Of a stretch of DNA of 64,000 nt, positions 30,158-39,481 are shown piece by piece. This DNA comes from Bacillota bacterium. GTDB lineage: Bacteria; Bacillota; Desulfotomaculia; Desulfotomaculales; Pelotomaculaceae. The translations under genes and the position numbers were made by a program. The DNA lies in contig JAKPTB010000080.1 of NCBI GenBank assembly GCA_029555205.1, positions 1 through 64,000 on the forward strand, given 5' to 3'. Position 1 is the first letter of the stretch. Each line of letters opens with the position of its first letter. The notes under the pieces were generated by a model, which had not been told where the DNA came from, ran no database searches, and was given only the letters and a program-made list of their open reading frames with translations.

Positions 30158-30186
30158 ATTGTACAGGTTTTTTTTAAAACTGTCAA
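30158..30186 (-). promoter_or_regulatory. Sigma-A-type promoter
   Basis: TTGACA N17 TACAAT on the reverse strand. Confidence 0.85.
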
Positions 30187-30262
30187 GCTAAACCCCTTTG
30201 CCAAACTTATACACCTGCTTTGTTATCTGGGATTACAGTATTTTCCTTGAAAACCCCCGGTT

Positions 30263-30745
30263 CTAACACCGTGAATCTGTTGAATCCAGCAAAACCCTGC
30301 TGTCTGTTAGCGTCCGGCAGACCCTGCCGATAATTTCATAGGAAAATCCCCTGCGTTGGAGAAAGCCGGCCATCCGGGGCAAGGGATAATGGCCTGCTGC
30401 TTTCTGGAGTTTCTTCAGTACCAGCGCCATGGCTGCGTTGTATTCAGCATCTGGATCCAATTCTGCTATAATTTCCGAGATAAGCTCAGGTTCCACACCC
30501 TTTGCCTTTAATTCGCTTTTTAATCTGGCCAGGCCTCTTTTGGCTAACCTTTGTTCCACCCAGAGGCGGGCGAAGGTTTTATCGTCAAGATAACCATAAT
30601 GCTCCAGTTTCTCCAGAACCAGGGATGTTACTTCTAAAGAAAAGCCCTTGCGCCCAAGGTGGAGTTCCAGCTCTCTCCGGGTCCGCCGGCGGGCAGTCAG
30701 AAGTTTGCAGGCAAGGGTCATGGCTTGTTTGGTTTCCTTATTCAC
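30263..30745 (-). CDS. recX: Regulatory protein RecX
   Basis: [28 protein letters not shown]...[35 protein letters not shown]; directly after recA. Confidence 0.93.
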   Translation of the reverse strand: MNKETKQAMTLACKLLTARRRTRRELELHLGRKGFSLEVTSLVLEKLEHYGYLDDKTFARLWVEQRLAKRGLARLKSELKAKGVEPELISEIIAELDPDAEYNAAMALVLKKLQKAAGHYPLPRMAGFLQRRGFSYEIIGRVCRTLTDSRVLLDSTDSRC

Positions 30746-31785
30746 CTGGCTGTGCTGCTTTCCTGGGGTGCAACTGCAGGGGGCGCTGCTTTAACCCCGG
30801 CGATATTCAGAGCCTGCCGGATTTTAAGTTCAACTTCCCTGGTTATTTCGGGGTGTTCTTTAAGGTACTCCTTGACGTTTTCCCTGCCCTGTCCGAGCCT
30901 TTCATCCCCGTAAGAATACCAGGCTCCGCTTTTGGAGATAACGCCCATTTCAGCGGCAACGTCCAGGATGCTTCCCTCCCTGGATATACCTGAGCCGTAC
31001 ATAATATCAAAATCAGCCTGTTTAAAGGGTGGGGCAACTTTATTCTTCACAACTTTAACCCGGGTGCGGCTGCCGATAATATCTGTACCTTGCTTGATAT
31101 TTTCCTGCTTGCGTACTTCCAGCCGGATTGATGCGTAAAATTTCAGGGCCCGGCCTCCTGTGGTGGTTTCAGGCGAGCCGTAAACAACTCCTACCTTTTC
31201 CCGGATCTGGTTAATGAAAACCACCGTGGTCCTGGATTTACTGATAGCCCCGGCCAGCTTGCGCAGGGCCTGGGACATCAGGCGGGCCTGCAGCCCCACA
31301 TGGGCATCTCCCATCTCACCCTCAATTTCAGCCCTGGGTACCAGAGCAGCCACGCTGTCCACAACGATTACATCGATTGCCCCGCTGCGCACCAGGGCTT
31401 CTGCAATTTCCAGGGCTTGTTCACCGGTATCCGGCTGAGATACCAGCAGGTTTTCGATGTCTACACCTAAATTTCGGGCGTAAACAGGATCGAGGGCGTG
31501 CTCCGCGTCAACAAAAGCTGCAATTCCGCCCATCTTTTGTGATTCGGCGATAATGTGGAGGGCGACAGTTGTTTTGCCGGATGATTCAGGCCCAAATATT
31601 TCAATAACCCGGCCCCGCGGTATGCCCCCTACTCCCAGGGCTATGTCCAGGGACAGGGTGCCGGTCGGGATGACTTCCACATTTAACTTGGCTGAAGCTT
31701 CTCCGAGCTTCATTATCGAGCCTTTGCCAAACTGCCGCTCAATTTGCATCAGAGCCAGATCCAAAGCTTTCTGTTTATCCGACAA
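30742..31785 (-). CDS. recA: Recombinase RecA
   Basis: [24 protein letters not shown]...[20 protein letters not shown]. Confidence 0.99.
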   Translation of the reverse strand: MSDKQKALDLALMQIERQFGKGSIMKLGEASAKLNVEVIPTGTLSLDIALGVGGIPRGRVIEIFGPESSGKTTVALHIIAESQKMGGIAAFVDAEHALDPVYARNLGVDIENLLVSQPDTGEQALEIAEALVRSGAIDVIVVDSVAALVPRAEIEGEMGDAHVGLQARLMSQALRKLAGAISKSRTTVVFINQIREKVGVVYGSPETTTGGRALKFYASIRLEVRKQENIKQGTDIIGSRTRVKVVKNKVAPPFKQADFDIMYGSGISREGSILDVAAEMGVISKSGAWYSYGDERLGQGRENVKEYLKEHPEITREVELKIRQALNIAGVKAAPPAVAPQESSTAR

Positions 31786-31890
31786 AAGTATCCCCTCCTT
31801 AATTAATATAATCTTGACTTACGAACTGAAACATATGTTCTATTATATGGTGATTATTGGTATATGTCAATGGAAATATAAAAAAATTCG

Positions 31891-31932
31891 CAAAAAAGAA
31901 GCAGCCTTTGAACAGGCCTGCTTCTTTACCCT
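31891..31932 (-). terminator. Intrinsic terminator downstream of the DEAD-box helicase
   Basis: AAGAAGCAGGCCTGTTCAAAGGCTGCTTCTTTTTT on the reverse strand. Confidence 0.8.
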
Positions 31933-33517
31933 AATTCCTGCTACGGGCAGGTTCGACGCTAATCCGCCTTCCCCTGACAATTTGGCGGTGCAAACAGCTG
32001 ATGACGTAGTTGGCCCATTCCTCCGGCACTTCGACGAAGGAAAATGTCTCATATATGTTGATGTTGCCGATGCTGTTTTCGGGGATAGCCGTTTCATCCA
32101 CAAGGGTGCGCACCAGGTCGGCCGGTGAAATATTGTTCTTTCTGCCGATGGTTATAAACAACCGGACCATACCGGGACGGGCTCCGGTATTACCGAAAGA
32201 CTCTACGGCCAGGTCTTCCTCCATCTGGTCCAGGTCCAGGGAGAGTTTTAAAGCTGCAGCAGCTATATCCATGGGGTCGTAATCATCGACCAGGGAATCA
32301 ACGATATTGCGGTAATAGGCGAGCCTTCCGCCATCCAGCATGCGCTGCAGCCTTTCTCTGATTCCTTCCTTTTGACGCTCTTGAACATCTGCCAGGGAAG
32401 GGAGTTTATCCCTGCGGATACGTGTTTTGGTAAGGTTTTCGATAAGCCTGATTTGTTTGTAGTCCCGGGGGCTAACCAGGGTAATGGCCACACCGCTTTT
32501 ACCGGCGCGCCCCGTGCGTCCGATCCGGTGCACGTAAAACTCCGGGTCCTGGGGAATATCATAATTGATCACATGGCTGACATTTTCAACATCAAGGCCC
32601 CGGGCGGCAACGTCGGTTGCCACCAGGTGGTCGATCTGGCCTGTCCGGAACTGCCTCATGACATGATTGCGCTGATACTGGCTCAAGTCTCCGTGCAGGG
32701 CGGCAGCGGGATAACCCCTGGCCTGCAGGCTTGCCACCAGTTCATCCACACCGCGCTTTGTTCTGCAAAAAATAATTGACAGGGAGATGTTGGTTGTGTC
32801 CAGGATCCGGCAAAGGCTCTCCAGTTTTTTAGGCTCCCGTGTTTCGTAAATAACCTGTTCAATCTGGGGGACCGTGAGATTGTTTTTACTCACAGTTACA
32901 AAGTCCGGAGACTGCAGGTACTTTTTAGAAAGGCGGCGGATTTCCTCGGGCATTGTTGCGGAAAACAGCATGGTCTGCCTGGACGGGGGCGTCGCCTGCA
33001 GGATTGCTTCGATATCCTCGATAAAGCCCATGTCCAGCATTTCATCCGCTTCATCCAGCACAACCATCTTGATGTTTTGAAGGTTTAAGGTTTTCCTGTT
33101 CAAGTGGTCCAGGAGCCGGCCCGGGGTGCCGATAACCACATGCACTCCCTGCCTCAGGGCCCTGATCTGGCGGTCAATGGATTGTCCCCCGTAGATCGGC
33201 AGTGTCCGTACCCGGCGGTATTTACCGATTTTGGAGATCTCTTCAGCAACCTGGATAGCCAGTTCCCTGGTGGGGGTTACGATCAGGGCCTGTACTCCGT
33301 TACGGGTATTTACCATATCTACAATTGGAATGCCGAAGGCCGCTGTCTTCCCTGTACCGGTTTGAGCCTGGCCAATTACGTCCTTTCCTTCAAAAAGCAA
33401 AGGGATAGCCTTTTGCTGGATGGGGGTCGGCTCCTCGAAGCCCATATCTGTTAGAGCTTGTACTATGCGCCTGTTTATTACCAGGTCTCCGAAACTTACA
33501 GTGTCTTTTGAGGTCAT
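31931..33517 (-). CDS. DEAD-box RNA helicase (CshA/DeaD-type, DbpA-like RNA-binding C-terminus)
   Basis: AQTGTGKTAAFGIPI...VLDEADEMLDMGF...SATMPEEI...HRIGRTGRAG; C-terminal FITIGRKNNISPADLVRTLVDE. Confidence 0.97.
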   Translation of the reverse strand: MTSKDTVSFGDLVINRRIVQALTDMGFEEPTPIQQKAIPLLFEGKDVIGQAQTGTGKTAAFGIPIVDMVNTRNGVQALIVTPTRELAIQVAEEISKIGKYRRVRTLPIYGGQSIDRQIRALRQGVHVVIGTPGRLLDHLNRKTLNLQNIKMVVLDEADEMLDMGFIEDIEAILQATPPSRQTMLFSATMPEEIRRLSKKYLQSPDFVTVSKNNLTVPQIEQVIYETREPKKLESLCRILDTTNISLSIIFCRTKRGVDELVASLQARGYPAAALHGDLSQYQRNHVMRQFRTGQIDHLVATDVAARGLDVENVSHVINYDIPQDPEFYVHRIGRTGRAGKSGVAITLVSPRDYKQIRLIENLTKTRIRRDKLPSLADVQERQKEGIRERLQRMLDGGRLAYYRNIVDSLVDDYDPMDIAAAALKLSLDLDQMEEDLAVESFGNTGARPGMVRLFITIGRKNNISPADLVRTLVDETAIPENSIGNINIYETFSFVEVPEEWANYVISCLHRQIVRGRRISVEPARSRN

Positions 33518-33598
33518 TAATCAAACTCCTTTTTATCTAGATCCCTGCAGCTGGTAAATATTAATTAAGTCATAATTAAAACAGAAAGAAAACCGCAA

Positions 33599-34144
33599 CT
33601 ATCTGGCCGGGTTTAAAAAGCCAGGGTCCTGCAGCCTGGTTAGCAGGAATTGTTTAACCAAACTTAAAGCTGTATCAACAGTACTCTGCCTGACAGCTGC
33701 CCGTTCTCCGGGAAAGTGGTATTCCCTGCAAATTATACCGTCGCCGTAAGCCAGGGAAATGTAGACCAGGCCCTTTGGCTTGGCGGGAGTACCCCCGCCC
33801 GGACCGGCGATGCCCGTAACGGCAAGTCCCAGGTGGGAGCATGTCAGCTCACGGATCCCCCTGGCCATGGCGACGGCTGTTTCTTCACTAACAGCTCCGT
33901 ACTGGTTAAGAATAGACGGGGGTACGCCCAGAAGCGATTTTTTTAGCGCGTTGCTATAAGCAACCACACCACCTGTAAAATATTCTGAACTGCCGGGAAC
34001 ATCCGTCAGTCTGGCTGCTATGAGACCGCCCGTGCAGGACTCCGCTACAGCGATGGACAGCCCGGATTCCTTTAATAGTTTACCCACTACTATTACCGGC
34101 AACTCGAGGCCGGGGCAGGCCGGGTTTTCTTGCATGCAGATCAC
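33599..34144 (-). CDS. pncC: CinA C-terminal domain protein / nicotinamide-nucleotide amidohydrolase
   Basis: [46 protein letters not shown]. Confidence 0.95.
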   Translation of the reverse strand: MICMQENPACPGLELPVIVVGKLLKESGLSIAVAESCTGGLIAARLTDVPGSSEYFTGGVVAYSNALKKSLLGVPPSILNQYGAVSEETAVAMARGIRELTCSHLGLAVTGIAGPGGGTPAKPKGLVYISLAYGDGIICREYHFPGERAAVRQSTVDTALSLVKQFLLTRLQDPGFLNPAR

Positions 34145-34280
34145 ATCCCAACTTTAGATTCTAACATATCTTTAAGCTCATAGTACAGGTTTATATTAAA
34201 TATTTCTAGTTTAAAATAAATAAGCCGCCGGGAGCAGGCCGGCAAAACCAGGCTCGCGGCGGTTAGTGTTAAAACCCCGG

Positions 34281-35774
34281 TTATTTTTTGGGGATAAAGG
34301 AGCGGAATTCTTCACCGGTGATTTTTTCTTTTTCCAGTAAAACTTTAAGAATATCATCAAAGACATCCTTTAAGCCGGTTAAATATTCTCTTACCTGCTC
34401 CTCCTGTTCCCTGACAATGCCTGAAATAGTACGGTGTTTTAAATCCTGGGGCAGGCTTTCCAGGCAGACGATGCCCAGTTCGGACATGCCGGAGCGCAGC
34501 ATGGTTTCCGCAGCCCGTACCGCTTGTTCAAAATCATTGGCTGAACCCGTGCTGCGGTTGCCCAGGATTACCTCCTCGGCAACAGCCCCGGCCAGCATGA
34601 CGGAGATCTGATCCTCCAGGTAGTCCTTGGTGTAGAGGTAGGTGTCGTCTTCCGGCGTCTGGCGCATATAGCCCAGAGCCTCCCCCCTGGGAGTGATGGT
34701 CAGGGTGGATACGGAACCGGCCCGGACTTTTTCACTGACCAGGGCGTGGCCGACTTCATGTACGGCCACCCTTTTCATTTCTATTTCTGAAGGCCGCTTA
34801 TCCAATTTGCCACCCATCATAACTTTATCAATTGATTCGTTAAAATGATGCTGGGAAATTTCCCTGCAGCCTTCCCGCATGGCCAGAATGGCTGCCTCGT
34901 TGGCCAGGCTTTCCAGGTGGGCCCCTGACATACCAAATGTATCTTTGGCAATGAGCTCAAGATTGACATCCTTGGCCAGGGGTTTATTCCGGGTATGCAG
35001 CTGTAAAATAACCTTTCTCCCTTCTTTATCCGGCAAATCCACTTTAACCCTCCGGTCAAAGCGACCTGGTCTCAGAAGGGCCGGGTCGAGCATGTCAGCC
35101 CTGTTTGTGGCTGCTACCAGCAGAACCCTGACATTATCGTCCACCCGCAGGCCGTCCATTTCCACCAGCAGCTGGTTCAGGGTCTGGTCATATTCCAGGT
35201 GACTGGTGGTTTGACCGCGCTTACCACCAAGGATTTCAATTTCGTCAATGAAGATGATAGCGTTTGCTTTTTTCTGGCGCAGGGCGCTGTCCCTGGCTGT
35301 TTGGAAAAGTTTTCTGACCCGTTGGGCACCCACGCCGGCATACATCTCAATAAACTCACTTCCCGAGGCTGCTATAAAAGCTGCGTCGGTATAGCTTGCT
35401 GCAGCCTTTGCCATGAGAGTCTTTCCTGTCCCCGGCGGTCCTGTAAGAAGAATGCCTTTTAGCGGCCGGATGCCGAGATTCTTAATATCCTGGTGGTGTT
35501 TGATAAAATCCAGGGCTTCTCTCAGCTCTTGAATAGCAGATTCCTGACCACCGATATCCCGGAATGATATCTCGTACCGCCCTGTTCCGCTGGGACTTTT
35601 AAAACTCTTTGTGCTGACCATGCCCCTGGCCCTGGCCAGGTAAAATAGGCCGGCGCCGGCGGCAATCAAAAAGATAAAGGGTGTAACATCATAACCCATC
35701 ACAAACAGAGAAATGATTGTTGCCAGACCGAAGCCTATGCTAATTTCCTTGAACACTGCTCTCACCTCCGGCAA
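34281..35774 (-). CDS. FtsH-like AAA ATPase with M41 metallopeptidase motif
   Basis: GILLTGPPGTGKTLMAKAAA...ATNRADMLDPALLRPGRFDR...VAVHEVGHALVSE (HExxH). Confidence 0.93.
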   Translation of the reverse strand: MPEVRAVFKEISIGFGLATIISLFVMGYDVTPFIFLIAAGAGLFYLARARGMVSTKSFKSPSGTGRYEISFRDIGGQESAIQELREALDFIKHHQDIKNLGIRPLKGILLTGPPGTGKTLMAKAAASYTDAAFIAASGSEFIEMYAGVGAQRVRKLFQTARDSALRQKKANAIIFIDEIEILGGKRGQTTSHLEYDQTLNQLLVEMDGLRVDDNVRVLLVAATNRADMLDPALLRPGRFDRRVKVDLPDKEGRKVILQLHTRNKPLAKDVNLELIAKDTFGMSGAHLESLANEAAILAMREGCREISQHHFNESIDKVMMGGKLDKRPSEIEMKRVAVHEVGHALVSEKVRAGSVSTLTITPRGEALGYMRQTPEDDTYLYTKDYLEDQISVMLAGAVAEEVILGNRSTGSANDFEQAVRAAETMLRSGMSELGIVCLESLPQDLKHRTISGIVREQEEQVREYLTGLKDVFDDILKVLLEKEKITGEEFRSFIPKK

Positions 35775-36315
35775 CGGGCACTTGAGCTGTACCGGAAACC
35801 TGCCGGCTACTCAAGGGAATGATTTCATCGTAGGTATGCCCCTGGTGTTTTAAGCGAATATAGATATTTTCCTGGTCAAGATTAATCTGGGTAGCTACGC
35901 CGGAAGCCTGGGCTTCTCTGTTAACAACCCGGGCCATGTCCTGGAAACTTCCCTGGAAGGCGGCCTGATAGACGGCGTATTGGGCGTTATACCAAACCTG
36001 GTTTAAGACTTCATCGGGATTGTCTTCCAGGATGATTTGAAAGCTTTTCCGGCCCATGGTGCGGGTTAGCTCTTTATTTATTTCCTTATATGCCTGCATC
36101 AGGTTTTGATCGTACTGAATCGATATATGGATTTGAAGTTGACGCCCCTCGTTCTTTATTTGAAAAGACTCTATTGCTTCATTTTGACTCAGGGCGGCAC
36201 TTAGCGGTTCCTGATAGTTGTACTTTTGGTATAGCCATTGCACAGCAAAGATGAGCGCCAGCCCGGCCAGCAGGGAAACAATGATTATGGGAATTTTTAA
36301 GCCCTGCCACTGCAT
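35740..36315 (-). CDS. Membrane-anchored protein of unknown function, overlapping the FtsH-like gene
   Basis: One N-terminal TM helix (IIIVSLLAGLALIFAVQWLY); ATG at 36315 behind AGGAGGAG. Confidence 0.7.
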   Translation of the reverse strand: MQWQGLKIPIIIVSLLAGLALIFAVQWLYQKYNYQEPLSAALSQNEAIESFQIKNEGRQLQIHISIQYDQNLMQAYKEINKELTRTMGRKSFQIILEDNPDEVLNQVWYNAQYAVYQAAFQGSFQDMARVVNREAQASGVATQINLDQENIYIRLKHQGHTYDEIIPLSSRQVSGTAQVPVAGGESSVQGN

Positions 36316-36482
36316 AAGCGATCTCCTCCTGTAAAAGTGCAATCACGTTTCATCATTATAACACAAAAGGGTGTCCCATTTCCCCAGTAAATTACTGGTT
36401 AACAGGTCTCCAATGTGGGCTTAAAGCCGGGGGCGTTCTATTCAAGCCTGGTCATGGGGTAACGGTTAAGGGTGCTGTGTTC

Positions 36483-37031
36483 CTAATAGCCGTCTTTTTT
36501 TAAGAGCTTCCAGGACTTCATAAAGTAGTCAAGGCCGGACCAGAGGGTAAAAAACAAGGCCACAGCCATAGCTATAGAACCAAAGGGCAGGTGGATCAAG
36601 CTGAAGGGAAAATCTCTGAGGAATAAAGCAGTAATGGCAATAATTTGAGTGACGGTTTTTATTTTACCCAGATTGCTGGCAGTGATGATCACTCCTTCCG
36701 CAGCGGCGATGGACCTTAAGCCGGTTACGGCAAATTCCCGGCTGATAATCACCACTGCAATCCATCCCGGCAGTCTTCCCAGATCAACAAGGACGACAAG
36801 TGCGGCTGAGATTAGCAACTTGTCTACCAGCGGGTCCATAAATTTGCCCAGAAGGGTCACCTGCTTGTTCTTTCTGGCATAATATCCGTCAAGTCCGTCA
36901 GTAGCAGCACTCAGAACAAAAACAGCGGCAGCGATTGCATCCGTATAAAGGGATTCATGGGATATGACCAGTAAAAATACCGGAATTAAAAGAAGTCTCG
37001 CCAGGGTCAGGCGGTTAGGCAGGTTCATCAA
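36483..37031 (-). CDS. pgsA: CDP-diacylglycerol-glycerol-3-phosphate 3-phosphatidyltransferase
   Basis: NLPNRLTLARLLLIPVFLL...ATDGLDGYYARKNKQVTLLGKFMDPLVDKLL. Confidence 0.96.
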   Translation of the reverse strand: MMNLPNRLTLARLLLIPVFLLVISHESLYTDAIAAAVFVLSAATDGLDGYYARKNKQVTLLGKFMDPLVDKLLISAALVVLVDLGRLPGWIAVVIISREFAVTGLRSIAAAEGVIITASNLGKIKTVTQIIAITALFLRDFPFSLIHLPFGSIAMAVALFFTLWSGLDYFMKSWKLLKKDGY

Positions 37032-38353
37032 ACCAATTCTCCAATCAAATCATAGGGGCGGGCGGAGGTTACCCGCACATTTACGAATTCACCCGGATTT
37101 ATTGATGCGCTTGATTTAAAATATACTTTACCGTCAATATCGGGAGCATCCCCTTCGCTTCTACCATGGTAAAATCCCTTTGGGTTGCGGCCTTCTACCA
37201 GTACCGCGAGAACCTGTCCCACCCTTTGCCGGTTTTTCTTCCGGGAAATCTTTTGCTGCAAGGCCATGGCCCTGTTTTTTCTTTCCAGCTTCACTTCTTC
37301 AGGTACCTGATCCGGCAGTTCAGCGCCGGGGGTTCCCTCCTCCCTTGAATAGGTGAAAATACCAACACGGTCAAATTGGACCCCGGCTATAAAGCCCAGG
37401 AGTTCTTCAAAATCTCCCTCGGTCTCGCCGGGGAAACCTACAATAAAGGATGTCCTGAGGGTAATCTCCGGGATGGCCGCACGTATTTTCTCAATGAGCC
37501 GGGCTGACTCCTCCCCGCTGCCGCGCCGGTTCATTCTCTGCAGTACAGATGCGGAGGCATGCTGCAGGGGGATGTCCAGATAGCGGCAGATTTTCTTTTC
37601 TTGAGCCATGAACTGAATCAATTCTTCATTAATTAGGGTTGGATAGGTATAAAGCAGCCTGATCCAGACCACTTCCTCCAGCCGGCTTAAGCCTCTGAGC
37701 AGGGGCTGCAGGTAAGGCTTGCCGTACCGGTCCATACCGTAACGTGTGATATCCTGGGCAACCAGGTTCAGTTCCTTGACGCCGCGAGATGCCAGAGCGG
37801 CCGCCTCAGCCAGGATATCGCCGGCTTCCCTGCTTCTATAGGGACCCCTGAGATGCGGGATAATGCAGTAGGTGCAGCGGTTGTCACATCCTTCAGCAAT
37901 TTTCAGGTAGGCGCTATAAGAAGGTGTAGCCTGGAGTTTGGGCAATCCGGCAGTGTGGAGATAACCGGGCGCTCCTACCAGGGAGAGCCTTTCCCCGTTC
38001 AAAACCCGCTGGATTACTCCGGTGATTTCAGAAATAGAACCCGTTCCCAGCACAGCATCTACTTCAGGCATTTCCGCCATCATTTCCCGGGGATAGCGCT
38101 GGGCCAGGCATCCTGCAATAAGCAGCGCCCGGCATTTTCCAGTTTTTTTATGCTGCGCCAACTCCAGGATTGTTTTAATTGATTCTTCCTTGGCATCCTG
38201 AATAAAGGAGCAGGTATTGACAATCAATACTTCGGCATCCTGCTCCCGGTTGGTAATTTCAAATCCGGATGCCTGAAGGAGCCCCAGCATAATCTCGGAA
38301 TCGACCAGGTTTTTGGGGCAACCCAGGCTTACCAGTCCTGTTTTGAGAGCCAT
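37028..38353 (-). CDS. rimO: Ribosomal protein S12 methylthiotransferase
   Basis: KTGLVSLGCPKNLVDSEIMLGLL...IAEGCDNRCTYCIIPHLRGPYRSR. Confidence 0.98.
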   Translation of the reverse strand: MALKTGLVSLGCPKNLVDSEIMLGLLQASGFEITNREQDAEVLIVNTCSFIQDAKEESIKTILELAQHKKTGKCRALLIAGCLAQRYPREMMAEMPEVDAVLGTGSISEITGVIQRVLNGERLSLVGAPGYLHTAGLPKLQATPSYSAYLKIAEGCDNRCTYCIIPHLRGPYRSREAGDILAEAAALASRGVKELNLVAQDITRYGMDRYGKPYLQPLLRGLSRLEEVVWIRLLYTYPTLINEELIQFMAQEKKICRYLDIPLQHASASVLQRMNRRGSGEESARLIEKIRAAIPEITLRTSFIVGFPGETEGDFEELLGFIAGVQFDRVGIFTYSREEGTPGAELPDQVPEEVKLERKNRAMALQQKISRKKNRQRVGQVLAVLVEGRNPKGFYHGRSEGDAPDIDGKVYFKSSASINPGEFVNVRVTSARPYDLIGELV

Positions 38354-38568
38354 ATATGTTTCCTTTCTGTCAGTCATTCTAATAAGTATAACGGACATAC
38401 CCGCTCATAGTCAAAGTATGCCGCCGCGCTTCCCTGTTGCAGGTGTTCCTGGTGCAAAGTGTTTTTGCGCTGCTCCGATGGCCTGTTTGTACTCCGGCGC
38501 CTCCTGTAAAAAGCTTTGGGTTAAGGCTTTAAGGCGGACAGGCAGGTACTTTAATCTTGCCATTTCAC

Positions 38569-39066
38569 TTAGATTGTCCGGTAATTGACAAACTGCAGGG
38601 GGATATCAAAATCATGGTCTTTGATGATCCTTATTATTTCCTGCAGGTCATCGCGGTTTTTGCCGCTTATTCTAACCTGATCGCCCTGCACACTGGCCTG
38701 AACTTTTAATTTGCTGTCCTTGACAAGTTTGATAATAACCCTGGCAATATCCCTGTCCAGACCCTGAATAAGATCAACCCGCTGCCGTACGGTATCCTTT
38801 GCGGCAGGCTCTATTTTACCGTATCTCAAGGCCTTCAGATTAATACCCCGTTTAACCAGCTTGGCCTCAAGGATATCCACCACGTTCTTCAGTTTGAATT
38901 CATCGTCACCAATAAGGGTAATCTGCTTGCCGTCATAGTTGATTTCGCTTTTACTTCCTTTGAAATCAAAGCGGTTCTTCAGCTCTTTAACGGCCTGGTT
39001 AACGGCGTTGTTGACCTCCTGTAGATCAACCTGCGAAACAATATCGAAAGAGTTTTCCTTAGCCAT
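38569..39066 (-). CDS. YajQ family nucleotide-binding protein
   Basis: MAKENSFDIVSQVDLQEVNNAVNQAVKELKNRFDFKGSKSEI. Confidence 0.97.
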   Translation of the reverse strand: MAKENSFDIVSQVDLQEVNNAVNQAVKELKNRFDFKGSKSEINYDGKQITLIGDDEFKLKNVVDILEAKLVKRGINLKALRYGKIEPAAKDTVRQRVDLIQGLDRDIARVIIKLVKDSKLKVQASVQGDQVRISGKNRDDLQEIIRIIKDHDFDIPLQFVNYRTI

Positions 39067-39190
39067 CCGGATCTTTCACCTTTCTTTCATTCTTTTAAAT
39101 TTACAACTGATAACTTAAAATGTCAAAGGCTGACGGCAGATTAATTGTTACAGTAAGGAAAAATATACAGAGACAATGTAGTAAAAAGGT

Positions 39191-39220
39191 GTCATAAATA
39201 CTGTTTCCAATCATATTATA
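39191..39220 (+). promoter_or_regulatory. Possible sigma-E/sigma-K-type sporulation promoter
   Basis: GTCATAAA (39191-39198), 13-nt spacer, CATATTATA (39212-39220; fits CATAnnnTA). Confidence 0.45.
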
Positions 39221-39251
39221 TCTGATATAGAAAAAAAACAGGAGGCTAAAG

Positions 39252-39350
39252 ATGAATAACCAGATTTTGCAGGAAGAAATAAAAGAGAATGAACAGGATA
39301 ACGAGAACACTCCCTATGAGTTATACCTTGTTCCGCTGTTTCTTTACTAA
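39252..39350 (+). CDS. 32-aa peptide of unknown function
   Basis: MNNQILQEEIKENEQDNENTPYELYLVPLFLY; GGAGG 6 nt upstream of ATG; terminator immediately downstream; absent from the supplied ORF track. Confidence 0.65.
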   Translation: MNNQILQEEIKENEQDNENTPYELYLVPLFLY

Positions 39351-39378
39351 CCCCCTTGAGCAGGGGGTGTTTTTTTTA
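39351..39378 (+). terminator. Intrinsic terminator of the 32-aa ORF
   Basis: CCCCCttgagcaGGGGG then TGTTTTTTTT. Confidence 0.88.
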
Positions 39379-39481
39379 CGGTAGCCCGGTCCATTGACTG
39401 GTTGCCGGAGGAAAAAGAAGTTCCGGTGTCGAAATTATTAAGATAGACGTCATAATTGCTTAAAAAAGATGGAGGTAGCCT

